Shown here: piece by piece, positions 17,062-25,237 of the stretch | How the letters are laid out: every line of letters begins with the position of its first letter | Position numbering within the stretch: the first letter of the stretch is position 1 | Source of the DNA: CAYGHG01 sp964349515 | GTDB taxonomy: Bacteria > Oederibacteriota > PGYV01 > CAYGHG01 | Reading direction: 5' to 3' | DNA: 49,795 bases | Assembly: GCA_964349515.1 (NCBI GenBank) | Contig: CAYGHG010000004.1 | Location: forward strand, 1-49,795 | Program-made: the position numbers and the translations under genes | Notes under the pieces: generated by a model | Seen by the model: only the letters and a program-made list of their open reading frames with translations | Told to the model about the DNA's origin: nothing | Database searches by the model: none

Positions 17062-17207
17062 GCGGAAAAAATATCTGCCTGTCATCCATGCATACCGAAC
17101 AAGCATTTCTAACGCCGGCGTGCATATAACAAACCTTGTTTTAACCTTTATCAACCCTTAACCACGGATGATAAAACACGGAATCAAACCCTGCCGCCTG
17201 TTTAGGT

Positions 17208-19496
17208 TTACAGCTTACCGAACACTATTATCTTTCCTTTTCTGATGACCAAATTTTCTCTGCCTGTAACAGTATAGTAATATATGCCCGGAGCGCATTC
17301 TTTTTTGTGTCTGTTTTTCCCGTCCCACTCTTCCCTGTAATAATCTGTAAAAACAGCCCAGACTATCTCCCCCGACACCGTATAAATCTTTATCATAGAA
17401 CCCGGCGGCGTATTCAAAAACTTGAGTTTTCCGCTTCCGACATTTGGGTTAAACGGATTGGGAAATACTATAATCTCACTTTCGGGATAAATATGGGCTG
17501 TTGAAAAAACCGGAGGATGCCTGCCTGTGGTTTCTGTGTACAAGGCGTCATTAAAATCAACTCCGGCTGTTGTGTATATGTAATTGCCGGGCGTTACGTA
17601 ATCAATGTTCGCGGTAAAACCTATCTCTATGAATTCACCCGGCTGCAGCACAAAGCCCCCCAAATCCCAGTACAGGTACTGTCCGTTAATAACAGGCACA
17701 GCGCTGCTTCTGCTGACGTTGAACGAGATATTTGCAGGCAGAGTCTCCCACACCGCAAAATTATACGCCGGAGTATTCCCCTCATTTTTAATTCTGATGT
17801 AATAATCAACTTTTGCGCCCTGCTTTGGCTCGTCTCCTGCTGCCAAGACGTAAACCTGAATATCAGACGGCGCACCAGGTTGGATTGCGGCAGGAGCCGG
17901 CGTCGGCGTGACAGTAATCGTGTCGGTCATGGTGCCTGTTGCTGACGGAGTCGCGCTTTGAGTGTAAGTATGAACGGCGGTTAACGTTTGTGTCAGTGTA
18001 ACAATCGGTGTATTTGATGAAACAGTATCAGTAATTGTCATTGTGCATGTAAACGACGCAGTGGGTGTCAGCGTATGCGGAGGTATTGCACTCAGAGTTA
18101 CTGTCATCGTGAACGTCGGGCTTGTCGCTGCCGTGGATGTGGGGCTTTGCGTGACAGAGTTTGTCGCAGTAAGAGTGGCTGTCATAGCAGGGCCGTTTGT
18201 AAGCGTGACACTCATCGTATGGCTAAATGCCGGAGTAGGAGTCGTTGTAAAATCCGGCGGCATCGTGGGGGTATTTGACGAAACAGTATCAGTTGCAGCT
18301 AAAGTAAAAGAGGCTGTTGCACTTCCCGTCGGAGTGCCGGTAAATGCAGGGCTGGGCGAAAAGGTTATTGTGTGAGTACCTGTAGGCGTGCCCGATAAAG
18401 TCCGTGTTGACGTAGATATAGCTGTGTTTACGGGAGTATCAGCACTTGTCGGCTCAGGGCTTGAGGTCACGCTCTGTGTTGCGCCGAGAGTGGCTGTCGG
18501 CGTGAAAGCGGGGCTGTTATGAACTGTATTTGTCTGAGTAACCGTACGCGTAATTGTCGGGATGCCTGTTGATGTCTGTGTGGCGCTGCGTGTCACGGTA
18601 ACAGTTACAGGAATCCGGCACAACCAGCCATACAAATCAGAAAGATACGAAATACACCGCTGGTCGGTATGCCATGTCCACTCCGGATCAGATAAATGAT
18701 CTTCATAAAGGTAGAATTTGGCCGTGGCAGGCACCCACGTCCCATAAAAATCAACCCATCCCGTGTTTATACTCCACTCTCCGTTTTCATAAACATCATA
18801 CGTGGCCCAGCCCGTATTAAATCCTTTCAGCATCAGCATCCAGAAATCCGCCGAGCACCTGAAATCATTCAAGTCCGCGCCTTCAAAACCTGGTTTTCTG
18901 GAACGCATTTCACTCTGAGCCTGCATTGAGAACCAGCATAACTTGCGCAGTCCCATATCAAACGACGATACCGGATCCAGAAAATAGTTTTCCGTCAGCG
19001 GAGCTTGAGGAAAATCCGGTACTGTCTCAATCATCCACCCGGGGCATGTACTGCTGAAAGCTGTTTCAGCAGTCTGTATTAATCCGTATGCATGAGCCGG
19101 GTTCGCGCACCAGCCCGGCGTGTAGGCCGTCTCAAGAGCAGGATTTAAGGTGGATTCAAGCGTGGCGTGCCCCAACAGGAAAGCATATGCTGTTTCTTTA
19201 GAAGGAAAAGGAATGTAATTAATCAGAATATCCCACCACCGGTCAATCCTGTTTCTTATTATTTTCTTTGACTGCTCTTTGCTAATAGCGGAAGCCTGCG
19301 TCCTGATAAAATCTGCCTGGCTGCCCTGCGGAAAATACAACTCTCCGATATAATCTGCGGAAGCATTATACAGGGCGATTTCATTCCCGGGTTCTATTTC
19401 GCCACCGTGCGTATTCCCGCCAAAAATCCCGCAAACAAGGATGCCGGCGGCCATGACAGCAGTGACGAGCCTGCATATTTGTGGCTGCTTTTTCAT
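17208..19496 (-). CDS. Secreted lysozyme/transglycosylase-fold protein with Ser/Thr linker, DUF11-like domain and FlgD-like tail
   Basis: 762 aa with an N-terminal signal segment (about 8-30). Residues about 60-290 look like a lysozyme-fold domain: GHATLESTLNP with candidate catalytic Glu114, followed by HAYGLIQTAETAF, matching the E...S..NP...GL.Q pattern of lytic transglycosylases. A long Thr/Ser-rich linker (about 299-540) follows, then a DUF11-type beta-sandwich (about 542-640: YYIRIKNEGNTPAYNFAVWE) and an FlgD-like tail (669-762: IIVFPNPFNP, YTVSGEIVW, EEWDGKN). It lies between the two loci, behind a strong hairpin, and appears monocistronic. Murein or chitin-type glycan are both possible substrates. 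The lysozyme assignment rests on motif pattern only. Confidence 0.65.
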   Translation of the reverse strand: MKKQPQICRLVTAVMAAGILVCGIFGGNTHGGEIEPGNEIALYNASADYIGELYFPQGSQADFIRTQASAISKEQSKKIIRNRIDRWWDILINYIPFPSKETAYAFLLGHATLESTLNPALETAYTPGWCANPAHAYGLIQTAETAFSSTCPGWMIETVPDFPQAPLTENYFLDPVSSFDMGLRKLCWFSMQAQSEMRSRKPGFEGADLNDFRCSADFWMLMLKGFNTGWATYDVYENGEWSINTGWVDFYGTWVPATAKFYLYEDHLSDPEWTWHTDQRCISYLSDLYGWLCRIPVTVTVTRSATQTSTGIPTITRTVTQTNTVHNSPAFTPTATLGATQSVTSSPEPTSADTPVNTAISTSTRTLSGTPTGTHTITFSPSPAFTGTPTGSATASFTLAATDTVSSNTPTMPPDFTTTPTPAFSHTMSVTLTNGPAMTATLTATNSVTQSPTSTAATSPTFTMTVTLSAIPPHTLTPTASFTCTMTITDTVSSNTPIVTLTQTLTAVHTYTQSATPSATGTMTDTITVTPTPAPAAIQPGAPSDIQVYVLAAGDEPKQGAKVDYYIRIKNEGNTPAYNFAVWETLPANISFNVSRSSAVPVINGQYLYWDLGGFVLQPGEFIEIGFTANIDYVTPGNYIYTTAGVDFNDALYTETTGRHPPVFSTAHIYPESEIIVFPNPFNPNVGSGKLKFLNTPPGSMIKIYTVSGEIVWAVFTDYYREEWDGKNRHKKECAPGIYYYTVTGRENLVIRKGKIIVFGKL

Positions 19497-19532
19497 CGTA
19501 TACTCTGTCCTTTAGCGACTCTAAAATAGTAC

Positions 19533-19564
19533 GGCCCGCGGGCCCTGTGTCAAGGCCCGCGGGC
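19533..19564 (-). terminator. GC-rich double-palindrome terminator after the GH26 gene
   Basis: Two copies of GGCCCGCGGGC (19533-19543 and 19554-19564), each self-palindromic and able to pair with the other across a 9-10-nt loop, lie 13 nt beyond the GH26 stop. On the minus strand they are followed by CGTACTATTTT. Strong hairpin; the U-run is imperfect. Confidence 0.65.
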
Positions 19565-19577
19565 TCTGTACCCGGAA

Positions 19578-22500
19578 TTATCGGAACATAATAATTTGTG
19601 TTACAACCGAGCTGTTTCCTGAGCTTGTCAGCAGGTCAACTTTTAAAGTGTATGTTCCCGCGCTAAGAGATCTGCCACCGGATGATTTACCGTCCCATTT
19701 TATCGAGTGTTCTCCAACCGATACAAAGGAAGCTCCTTCAAGAATCCTGCTCCATATCAGGCGGCCTGACATCGTATAAACTGCCAGTTTTATCTTTGCC
19801 GCGCTGTCCGGCACTGATATTGTGTTATCAAGCGAAACCGAGGCATTTCCTTCCGAAGTCCTTGCTATCGAGTAATTAAAATTGGCTCCTGAATCAGATG
19901 TAGCCGGGTTTGGGAATGTAATGACACTGTTTACAACAACAGCCGGCACCTGTACCGAAACCGGTTCGTTTCCATATGCAAGCCGGCCGTTCATGTAACC
20001 GGTAACCCTGGGCCATTCCAACCACGCAGAACTGCTTGGGTAGCTCCAATCATTGGACTGCAGCACGCTGCTCCAGTCGCTTTTATTCAGCCTGGATTGA
20101 ACTTCAGCGTATTCCCCGGGGTTTATCGTAACATCTCCGTTAAATTTCACGCTTAAGTAGTGTGTCTGGCCGCCTTTATTCGTGGGCATAACCGATACAG
20201 ACACGTTTGACGTTATACTCCAGCCCTGCGGCAGCCTTCCTGCCCAGTCAATATAAGCCTGCACATTCTGCCCTGCGCAGTCGCAGTTAAACCAGTAACG
20301 CAGCTCAACAGTATTAAGATTTAACGGGGATGACCCGTTATTAATAACCCTGAACTGCGGTTTTGGACAGTTGGTATTGTTGCTTGTATCAATGTTCCTG
20401 GTGTGTATAGTAAATTTTTGTTCTGCTACAACAGTTGCTGTAAATGTCGGCACTGCAATAGTATTAGTTGGAATGGCAGTCGGAGGCACCGAAGTGTTTG
20501 TCGGTACCGGTGTTGTAGGAACAGCGGTCGGAGGCACCGAAGTGTTTGTCGGTACCGGCGTCGTAGGAACAGCGGTCGGAGGCACTTCCGTTCCGGTAGG
20601 TGTCGGCGTTGGCGGAACCGGCGTGTTTGTAGGCACTTCAACCGTATCCGTATGTTCCGGTGTCGGCGGTACCGGAGTTTCTGTTTTGGTAAAAGTCTGA
20701 GTATATGTATTTGTCGGAGGCACAGGCGTATTCGTTCTTGTAAATGTCTGAGTATATGTGTTCGTCGGAGGTACAGGCGTGTTCGTCCCCGTATAAGTAT
20801 TTGTCGGGATTACAGGCGTATTTGTAGGAACAAAAACCGGGCAGTTAAAAACATCCGCTCCGTATAGCTGTATGTTATCCAGCCATACATCGATCGAAGA
20901 ATGAGGCTGCCCGACTGTCTGGAGTTCAAGGGCTTTTATGTCCTTAATAACCTCAGAAAAAGCAACAACATTACCCCATCCTGCATCCTGAGTAAAAGCT
21001 GAAAACGGGAGTTCTATCTGAGTCCATGCTTCCGGAGCACTAAACACAGCCCTGTAATAGTTCCAGGCAGCATCAACAGTGTTTCCGTTTATAAGTTTTA
21101 TCTGGTAAGTTTTACCGTCTCCTTTTACCCAGAACCTAATTCCGGTTACTCCTGTCAGATTTGCGGAACGCCCGTCTTCAAAAAGACCCGCACCTATGCC
21201 GATGAACCCATAAGGGTACTGAGTCGTTACAAACCCTGTCATCCTTACCGCGCAGTCAGCACCGCCGTCCTTACCCGGCGAACTCATTTTAAAATCGCTG
21301 TTTACAGGCCATACAGTTGACGAGCCGCCGTTCGAAGGCCCCTTGTCATCAAAAGAATACCACTCGCCTCCCCAGTTATTTACCGCATTGCAGTCATAAG
21401 CATTCTCAATCATGCACGTGCCGCATTCAAGGCATGGCGTGGCAGTAAAAGTCGGCGAAATGTACAACGTTGCTGTGGCTGTAGCCGTCGGTGATATAAC
21501 AGGGGTTAAAGTTGCTGTATTTAAATTTACCGCGGTAAATTCAACGTAGTTTAAATTGCCCAACAGCCCCTGCGCATTTACGGTATCAACAACTATTCTC
21601 ATCTCCTGCACACCAGCAGAGAGCACAACAGGCACGGTCACATTCTGCCAGGTCTGCCAGCCGCCCGTATCAGGCAGCGATAAAACACCGCCCTTTGTTA
21701 CTCCTGCAAAAGTTATACGGAAAGTACCGCCGGCGCCCAGGCTTGCCGCGCGAATCGTCATGTTATACGTTCCTGCCTGAAGCACATTTATGCTGTATGC
21801 CATCCATTCGCCCGCTTCAATCTGGGCAACATTGTACCCACCGCCGGCATCAGCGCATGTTTCTATGTCAACTCCGTCTGTCCTGTACTGCCCCTTTTCA
21901 TTAACAGAGTCAGTGTCGTGATAACCAATCCCTTCACCGCCCGCCTTATAGTTTTCACATTCTATCCTTCCTGCAACCGGATACGGAGTCGGCGTGCTTG
22001 TCGGCACGGGGGTATTTGAGGGGGTAAAAGTTGGGCCGCAATTGATTGACAGCTCGTCCCTTGTTATTACCTGTGCGTCATTAAACACCGCAGTATTGTG
22101 CCATGGTTCATTCTGATTGGGGTTTCTTATAAAAGATGTTCCGTTCCAAGTCGAGAAAAATAACCACTTGGATCCGGCATCCGGAACGTTGCCGGCCTCG
22201 GCTATTGCGGCCATTTTCCTGTAACCTGAAGCAGCCTCAACCTGGTTAAACAAACCTTCAGCAGTGGTATAATTTTTAGCACCCAAATACAAATCGACTG
22301 CGTTTATATCAACTCTGTCATTTCCGGGATACCAGTATTGAGCGTTAGATGAGAGGCTGGTCGAACAGCAGTTTATCGTCCAAACCCAAATGAGGTTTGT
22401 TAATTTGTGATGATTTGTAAGCCTGTCATACATCAAATAGTACAATTTTTTGCAGGCATCAGCGCCTTTCGCGCCCCACCAGAACCATCCGCCTTCAGCT

Positions 22501-23075
22501 TCATGCAGAGGCCGCCACAGAACAGGCACGCCTGCATCCTGCAGTCTTTTTAGCTGTGCTGCTATCATGTCTATATCGGTAATCAGCATATTGTATTTTG
22601 CCGATCCCGGATTGTTAATCGCTGAACTCACGTCAAAATTAGTCCCTCCGCAGTCTGCAGATGACGAACCCGCAGTATAGAAACCCTTATACCAGCACCC
22701 GATATTGTCAGCGGGTGCATACCAGTGCCACTGAAAATGCACTATACCGCCGGCTCTGTGCCAGGCTATTGCCTTTTCAACATCAGTTGGCGTCCCTCCA
22801 TTGTTCGTAATGGCCCAAGAAGAATAGTAAGTCATGTCAAAGCCTGCAATCGCGGGATATTTGCCTGTAGTATCTCTCAGCCACTGCGAATCCTCCACGG
22901 TGTCCTGTCCTGCGAGTGTCTTTGTTTTGTAAATCGAGAGCATGTAGTTGTAAAGACATTTAGTTTCAGCGTTCGCGTCCGGATTTACAAGATTTAAATC
23001 CGCAGCAAACAATCCGGCCGAAAAAGATAAAACAGTAACAAATGCTAAAACCAGGCTGATCTTTTTTGCTTTCAT
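19578..23075 (-). CDS. Secreted modular beta-mannanase: GH26-CBM6-CBM11/30-like-CBM3
   Basis: 1165 aa from the ATG at 23075, chosen for the signal peptide MKAKKISLVLAFVTVLSFSA and the AAAGGGGA site upstream; an in-frame ATG at 23120 only adds a Lys-rich leader. Approximate modules: GH26 25-345 with acid/base Glu192 in RPLHEAEGGWFWWG and nucleophile Glu293 in AIAEAGN, the family's diagnostic pair; CBM6 372-515 (RIECENYKAGGEG); a CBM11/CIA30-like sandwich 552-738; a Pro/Thr linker 740-885 with repeated PPTNTYTQTFT and PPTAVPTTPVPTN units; CBM3 885-1032; FlgD/Por-type tail 1048-1165. GH26 enzymes mostly cleave beta-1,4-mannan, though some are glucanases or xylanases. The CBM3 and tail are closely related to those of the locus A xylanase. 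It is controlled by its own promoter and a distinct operator pair just behind the locus B lacI gene. Confidence 0.93.
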   Translation of the reverse strand: MKAKKISLVLAFVTVLSFSAGLFAADLNLVNPDANAETKCLYNYMLSIYKTKTLAGQDTVEDSQWLRDTTGKYPAIAGFDMTYYSSWAITNNGGTPTDVEKAIAWHRAGGIVHFQWHWYAPADNIGCWYKGFYTAGSSSADCGGTNFDVSSAINNPGSAKYNMLITDIDMIAAQLKRLQDAGVPVLWRPLHEAEGGWFWWGAKGADACKKLYYLMYDRLTNHHKLTNLIWVWTINCCSTSLSSNAQYWYPGNDRVDINAVDLYLGAKNYTTAEGLFNQVEAASGYRKMAAIAEAGNVPDAGSKWLFFSTWNGTSFIRNPNQNEPWHNTAVFNDAQVITRDELSINCGPTFTPSNTPVPTSTPTPYPVAGRIECENYKAGGEGIGYHDTDSVNEKGQYRTDGVDIETCADAGGGYNVAQIEAGEWMAYSINVLQAGTYNMTIRAASLGAGGTFRITFAGVTKGGVLSLPDTGGWQTWQNVTVPVVLSAGVQEMRIVVDTVNAQGLLGNLNYVEFTAVNLNTATLTPVISPTATATATLYISPTFTATPCLECGTCMIENAYDCNAVNNWGGEWYSFDDKGPSNGGSSTVWPVNSDFKMSSPGKDGGADCAVRMTGFVTTQYPYGFIGIGAGLFEDGRSANLTGVTGIRFWVKGDGKTYQIKLINGNTVDAAWNYYRAVFSAPEAWTQIELPFSAFTQDAGWGNVVAFSEVIKDIKALELQTVGQPHSSIDVWLDNIQLYGADVFNCPVFVPTNTPVIPTNTYTGTNTPVPPTNTYTQTFTRTNTPVPPTNTYTQTFTKTETPVPPTPEHTDTVEVPTNTPVPPTPTPTGTEVPPTAVPTTPVPTNTSVPPTAVPTTPVPTNTSVPPTAIPTNTIAVPTFTATVVAEQKFTIHTRNIDTSNNTNCPKPQFRVINNGSSPLNLNTVELRYWFNCDCAGQNVQAYIDWAGRLPQGWSITSNVSVSVMPTNKGGQTHYLSVKFNGDVTINPGEYAEVQSRLNKSDWSSVLQSNDWSYPSSSAWLEWPRVTGYMNGRLAYGNEPVSVQVPAVVVNSVITFPNPATSDSGANFNYSIARTSEGNASVSLDNTISVPDSAAKIKLAVYTMSGRLIWSRILEGASFVSVGEHSIKWDGKSSGGRSLSAGTYTLKVDLLTSSGNSSVVTQIIMFR

Positions 23076-23150
23076 TCTCTTTTCCCCTTTCTTTTTTTTA
23101 ATTTCATTTTTGTTATTCATTGTTGTATTGTCCGCAATTTTTTGCTCATT

Positions 23151-23168
23151 TGGTTTATCGGTAAATCA
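23151..23168. promoter_or_regulatory. Operator O1 of the mannanase gene
   Basis: TGGTTTATCGGTAAATCA, an imperfect 18-bp palindrome (two mismatched pairs) in the leader. Its right half is GGTAAATCA, and the half-site TGATTTACC also occurs in the second operator 76 bp away. The sequence differs completely from the TGAACGTTCA operators of locus A. Confidence 0.65.
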
Positions 23169-23226
23169 TATTGCACAAAAAAATTTTTATTCCTCTTTTT
23201 GCTATTTACAAACTTTTTCAGTTGCC

Positions 23227-23244
23227 TGATTTACCGGTCAATCA
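23227..23244. promoter_or_regulatory. Operator O2 of the mannanase gene, at the transcription start
   Basis: TGATTTACCGGTCAATCA, an 18-bp palindrome with one mismatched pair and central CCGG, abuts the -10 box and covers the expected start site. The likely ligand is the LacI protein encoded at 23370-24386. Confidence 0.7.
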
Positions 23245-23273
23245 AATATACTCTGTAATCATGCATTTGTCAA
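23245..23273 (-). promoter_or_regulatory. Sigma-70 promoter of the mannanase gene
   Basis: Minus strand: TTGACA (23273-23268), 17-nt spacer, TATATT (23250-23245). The hexamers and spacing are identical to the xylanase promoter, giving a leader of about 163 nt. It starts about 100 bp behind the lacI stop codon. Confidence 0.8.
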
Positions 23274-23369
23274 GCATCTTTTTAATTATTATTCAGATAA
23301 CACATAAAAGGCTATAAAATAGGCCTAATTTACGATTTAGATCCCGGCCCTATTACATATTAAAAGTAC

Positions 23370-24386
23370 TCACGCCGACTCCCTCACCACCAGCTCCGGT
23401 TCAAACACCAGCTTCTTCTCCCCCGTTATCTTCCCCTGCATCGCCTCAAGCGCTATGGCAAAGGTCTCGTTACCCATTTTTTCAACAGGCTGCCTCACCG
23501 TGGTCAGCGGAGGAGTTACCGCGGATGCTACGGGTATGTCGTCATAACCTATGACCGCCACATCTTCAGGCACGCGCAGGCCCGCTTCTTTTATTGCCTT
23601 TATTGCCCCTATCGCAGTTGAGTCTCCCGCGCCGCAGAAAATCGCGTCAATACTTTTATCAGATTTAAGCAGGCTGCCTGCTATCGCATACCCTTCATTT
23701 ATATAATTGTTGTTTACAACCGCCTGCAGGGACTCGTTTACGGCAATCCCCTTATCAGATAACGCCTTTAAATACCCTGCCTTCCTCTCGGCTACCGAGA
23801 GCCCTGCCTCCTGTCCTGCCGCCTCTGCACCTATGTATGCGATTTTTCTTCTTCCTTTATTAATGAGGAACTCTACCGCCTTATAAGCACCCTTTTCATT
23901 GTCGCTTTTTACACTGTGCGCGCCCTCCATTACTTCATCAATCAGAACTACCGGTATTTTCGCATCCTTCATTTTTGACATGTATTCAGCCGAGGGCTTA
24001 ATGCCGAGCATTATTAAAACATCCGCTTTTCTGCTTGAAATTATTGATTCAATGATCTGGTCCTTAAACCCTGTTTCTCCCCTTGTCGAGTATGGAATGA
24101 GGTCATAATTGGAATAAAGCCCGGCCAGATAAACGCCTTCCTCTATCTCTCTTAAAATATTCATGCCGAAAACAGATGTAAACCTCGTGCCTATGAATGC
24201 TATTGAATCAGCTTTTCCGCTTACCAGGGCACGTGCGGTTTTATTTGTCTTGTAATTGAGTTCTTTTATTGCCTTCTCAACCCTTTCCTTTGTTTCAGGG
24301 GCCACTTTGTCAATGCCGTTCACCACGAACGAAACGGTATTATATGAAACCCCCGCAAGCTTAGCCACATCTTTTAAAGTCGCCAT
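23370..24386 (-). CDS. LacI-family transcriptional repressor, locus B
   Basis: 338 aa from the ATG at 24386 (MATLKDVAKLAGVSYNTVSF), the standard LacI N-terminus, with AAAGGGAA upstream; a longer in-frame start at 24443 would add 19 unrelated residues inside the neighbour. The HTH occupies about 3-22, followed by a periplasmic-binding-like effector domain (VAFIGTRFTS-type opening, AVIGYDDIPVASAVTPPLTT near the end). It overlaps the RsbW-like gene by 26 bp. The mannanase promoter with its CCGG-centred operators lies immediately downstream, so this is the presumed repressor, induced by a mannan-derived sugar (inference). Its last 125 bp are duplicated at 9259-9383. Confidence 0.9.
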   Translation of the reverse strand: MATLKDVAKLAGVSYNTVSFVVNGIDKVAPETKERVEKAIKELNYKTNKTARALVSGKADSIAFIGTRFTSVFGMNILREIEEGVYLAGLYSNYDLIPYSTRGETGFKDQIIESIISSRKADVLIMLGIKPSAEYMSKMKDAKIPVVLIDEVMEGAHSVKSDNEKGAYKAVEFLINKGRRKIAYIGAEAAGQEAGLSVAERKAGYLKALSDKGIAVNESLQAVVNNNYINEGYAIAGSLLKSDKSIDAIFCGAGDSTAIGAIKAIKEAGLRVPEDVAVIGYDDIPVASAVTPPLTTVRQPVEKMGNETFAIALEAMQGKITGEKKLVFEPELVVRESA

Positions 24387-24888
24387 TATTTGTTCCCTTT
24401 CCTGATGATTTTTTTCCCGGATTACACGGCCGCCTAAGGCCATTTACTATGAATACGTTTTCATTACATCCGGCTGTCCTTCTGTACTCAACCCTGTCGC
24501 ACAGGGAAAGGATTGTTTTAATGCCCATCTTTCCGCCGAGGCCGTTTTTAAGCCTCTTTGAAATATCCGGAATGCGCTTCTTCCTCATGTCAAATAACGG
24601 GCCGTAATCCAGCACCGAAAGCCTTGCTTCAGGGTGTTTTATTTCAATCTTCATTACCGCCTTGCCCCCCTCTCCGGCGTAAGCGTGCCTGATTAAGTTT
24701 TCAAAGTGCTCCACGGCCGATACGTTAAGCGCGGCTGTTTTCATCGCTGAAAACCCGGCTTTCTTCATGGATGCAGTTATGAATTTCCTGACAGCCCCCA
24801 GATTCCCGGCTTTTGCTTCTGTCTTTAATAAATAAGTATCCGCCTTACGCTCATTCGGGGCGTTTTTCATGCTAACCGTTTTTGCCAT
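24361..24888 (-). CDS. RsbW/SpoIIAB-like anti-sigma serine kinase (HATPase), locus B
   Basis: 175 aa with a GHKL-type ATP-binding domain: N-box region VSAVEHFENLIRHAYAGE, G1-like VLDYGPLFDMRK and G2-like GLGGKMGIKTILSLCDRVEY. The G1 box reads DYGPLFD rather than the usual DxGxGFD, so the family assignment is clear but activity is not certain. Known relatives phosphorylate a STAS partner and sequester a sigma factor. It overlaps the STAS gene by 17 bp, which supports a kinase-substrate pair. Locus A lacks this gene, and no sigma factor is encoded nearby. The C-terminal 25 residues are basic and overlap the lacI start. Confidence 0.82.
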   Translation of the reverse strand: MAKTVSMKNAPNERKADTYLLKTEAKAGNLGAVRKFITASMKKAGFSAMKTAALNVSAVEHFENLIRHAYAGEGGKAVMKIEIKHPEARLSVLDYGPLFDMRKKRIPDISKRLKNGLGGKMGIKTILSLCDRVEYRRTAGCNENVFIVNGLRRPCNPGKKSSGKGTNNGDFKRCG

Positions 24889-25225
24889 AGCTCTTCACAG
24901 CCTCTTTTACTGTTTCAAAGTTTTCAATAACGCTGTCTATCCCGACCAGGTCATAGACTCTTTTTGCGTCCGCCTGCATGGCCGCAATCTTCAGGTCACC
25001 GCCCGCCGCGCGTAATTGCTTGCACTCGTTCAGAAAAGCCGTCCAGCCCGCCGAGCTGATGAACTCAAGGCCCTTCATGTCAAGAACATACTTCTTTGAC
25101 GCGTGTTTCTCGGAAATCTCCTTAAATCTCAGGCTGAAAACCGGAACCGACGATGAGTCAAGCTCGCCGTTCAGTTCCACAACTCTTATTTCTCCCTCTT
25201 CACTCTCTTTGATGTCAAATGCCAT
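24872..25225 (-). CDS. STAS-domain anti-anti-sigma factor-like protein, locus B
   Basis: 117 aa SpoIIAA/RsbV-type STAS domain. The phosphorylation segment is FISSAGW (Ser58 aligns with the modified Ser of SpoIIAA/RsbV). GGAGG lies 6-7 nt before the ATG. It begins 12 bp after the phosphatase stop and overlaps the kinase gene, so phosphatase, STAS and kinase form a complete partner-switching set in order. It is paralogous to the locus A STAS protein, sharing the rare SSAGW variant in place of DSxG. Confidence 0.92.
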   Translation of the reverse strand: MAFDIKESEEGEIRVVELNGELDSSSVPVFSLRFKEISEKHASKKYVLDMKGLEFISSAGWTAFLNECKQLRAAGGDLKIAAMQADAKRVYDLVGIDSVIENFETVKEAVKSYGKNG

Positions 25226-25237
25226 TGTTTTCCTCCG

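Noticed and set aside
18043..18375. 110-codon plus-strand frame of Val-rich sequence
   Set aside because: Antisense shadow of the Thr/Ser linker of the lysozyme-like protein; no ribosome site or family resemblance.
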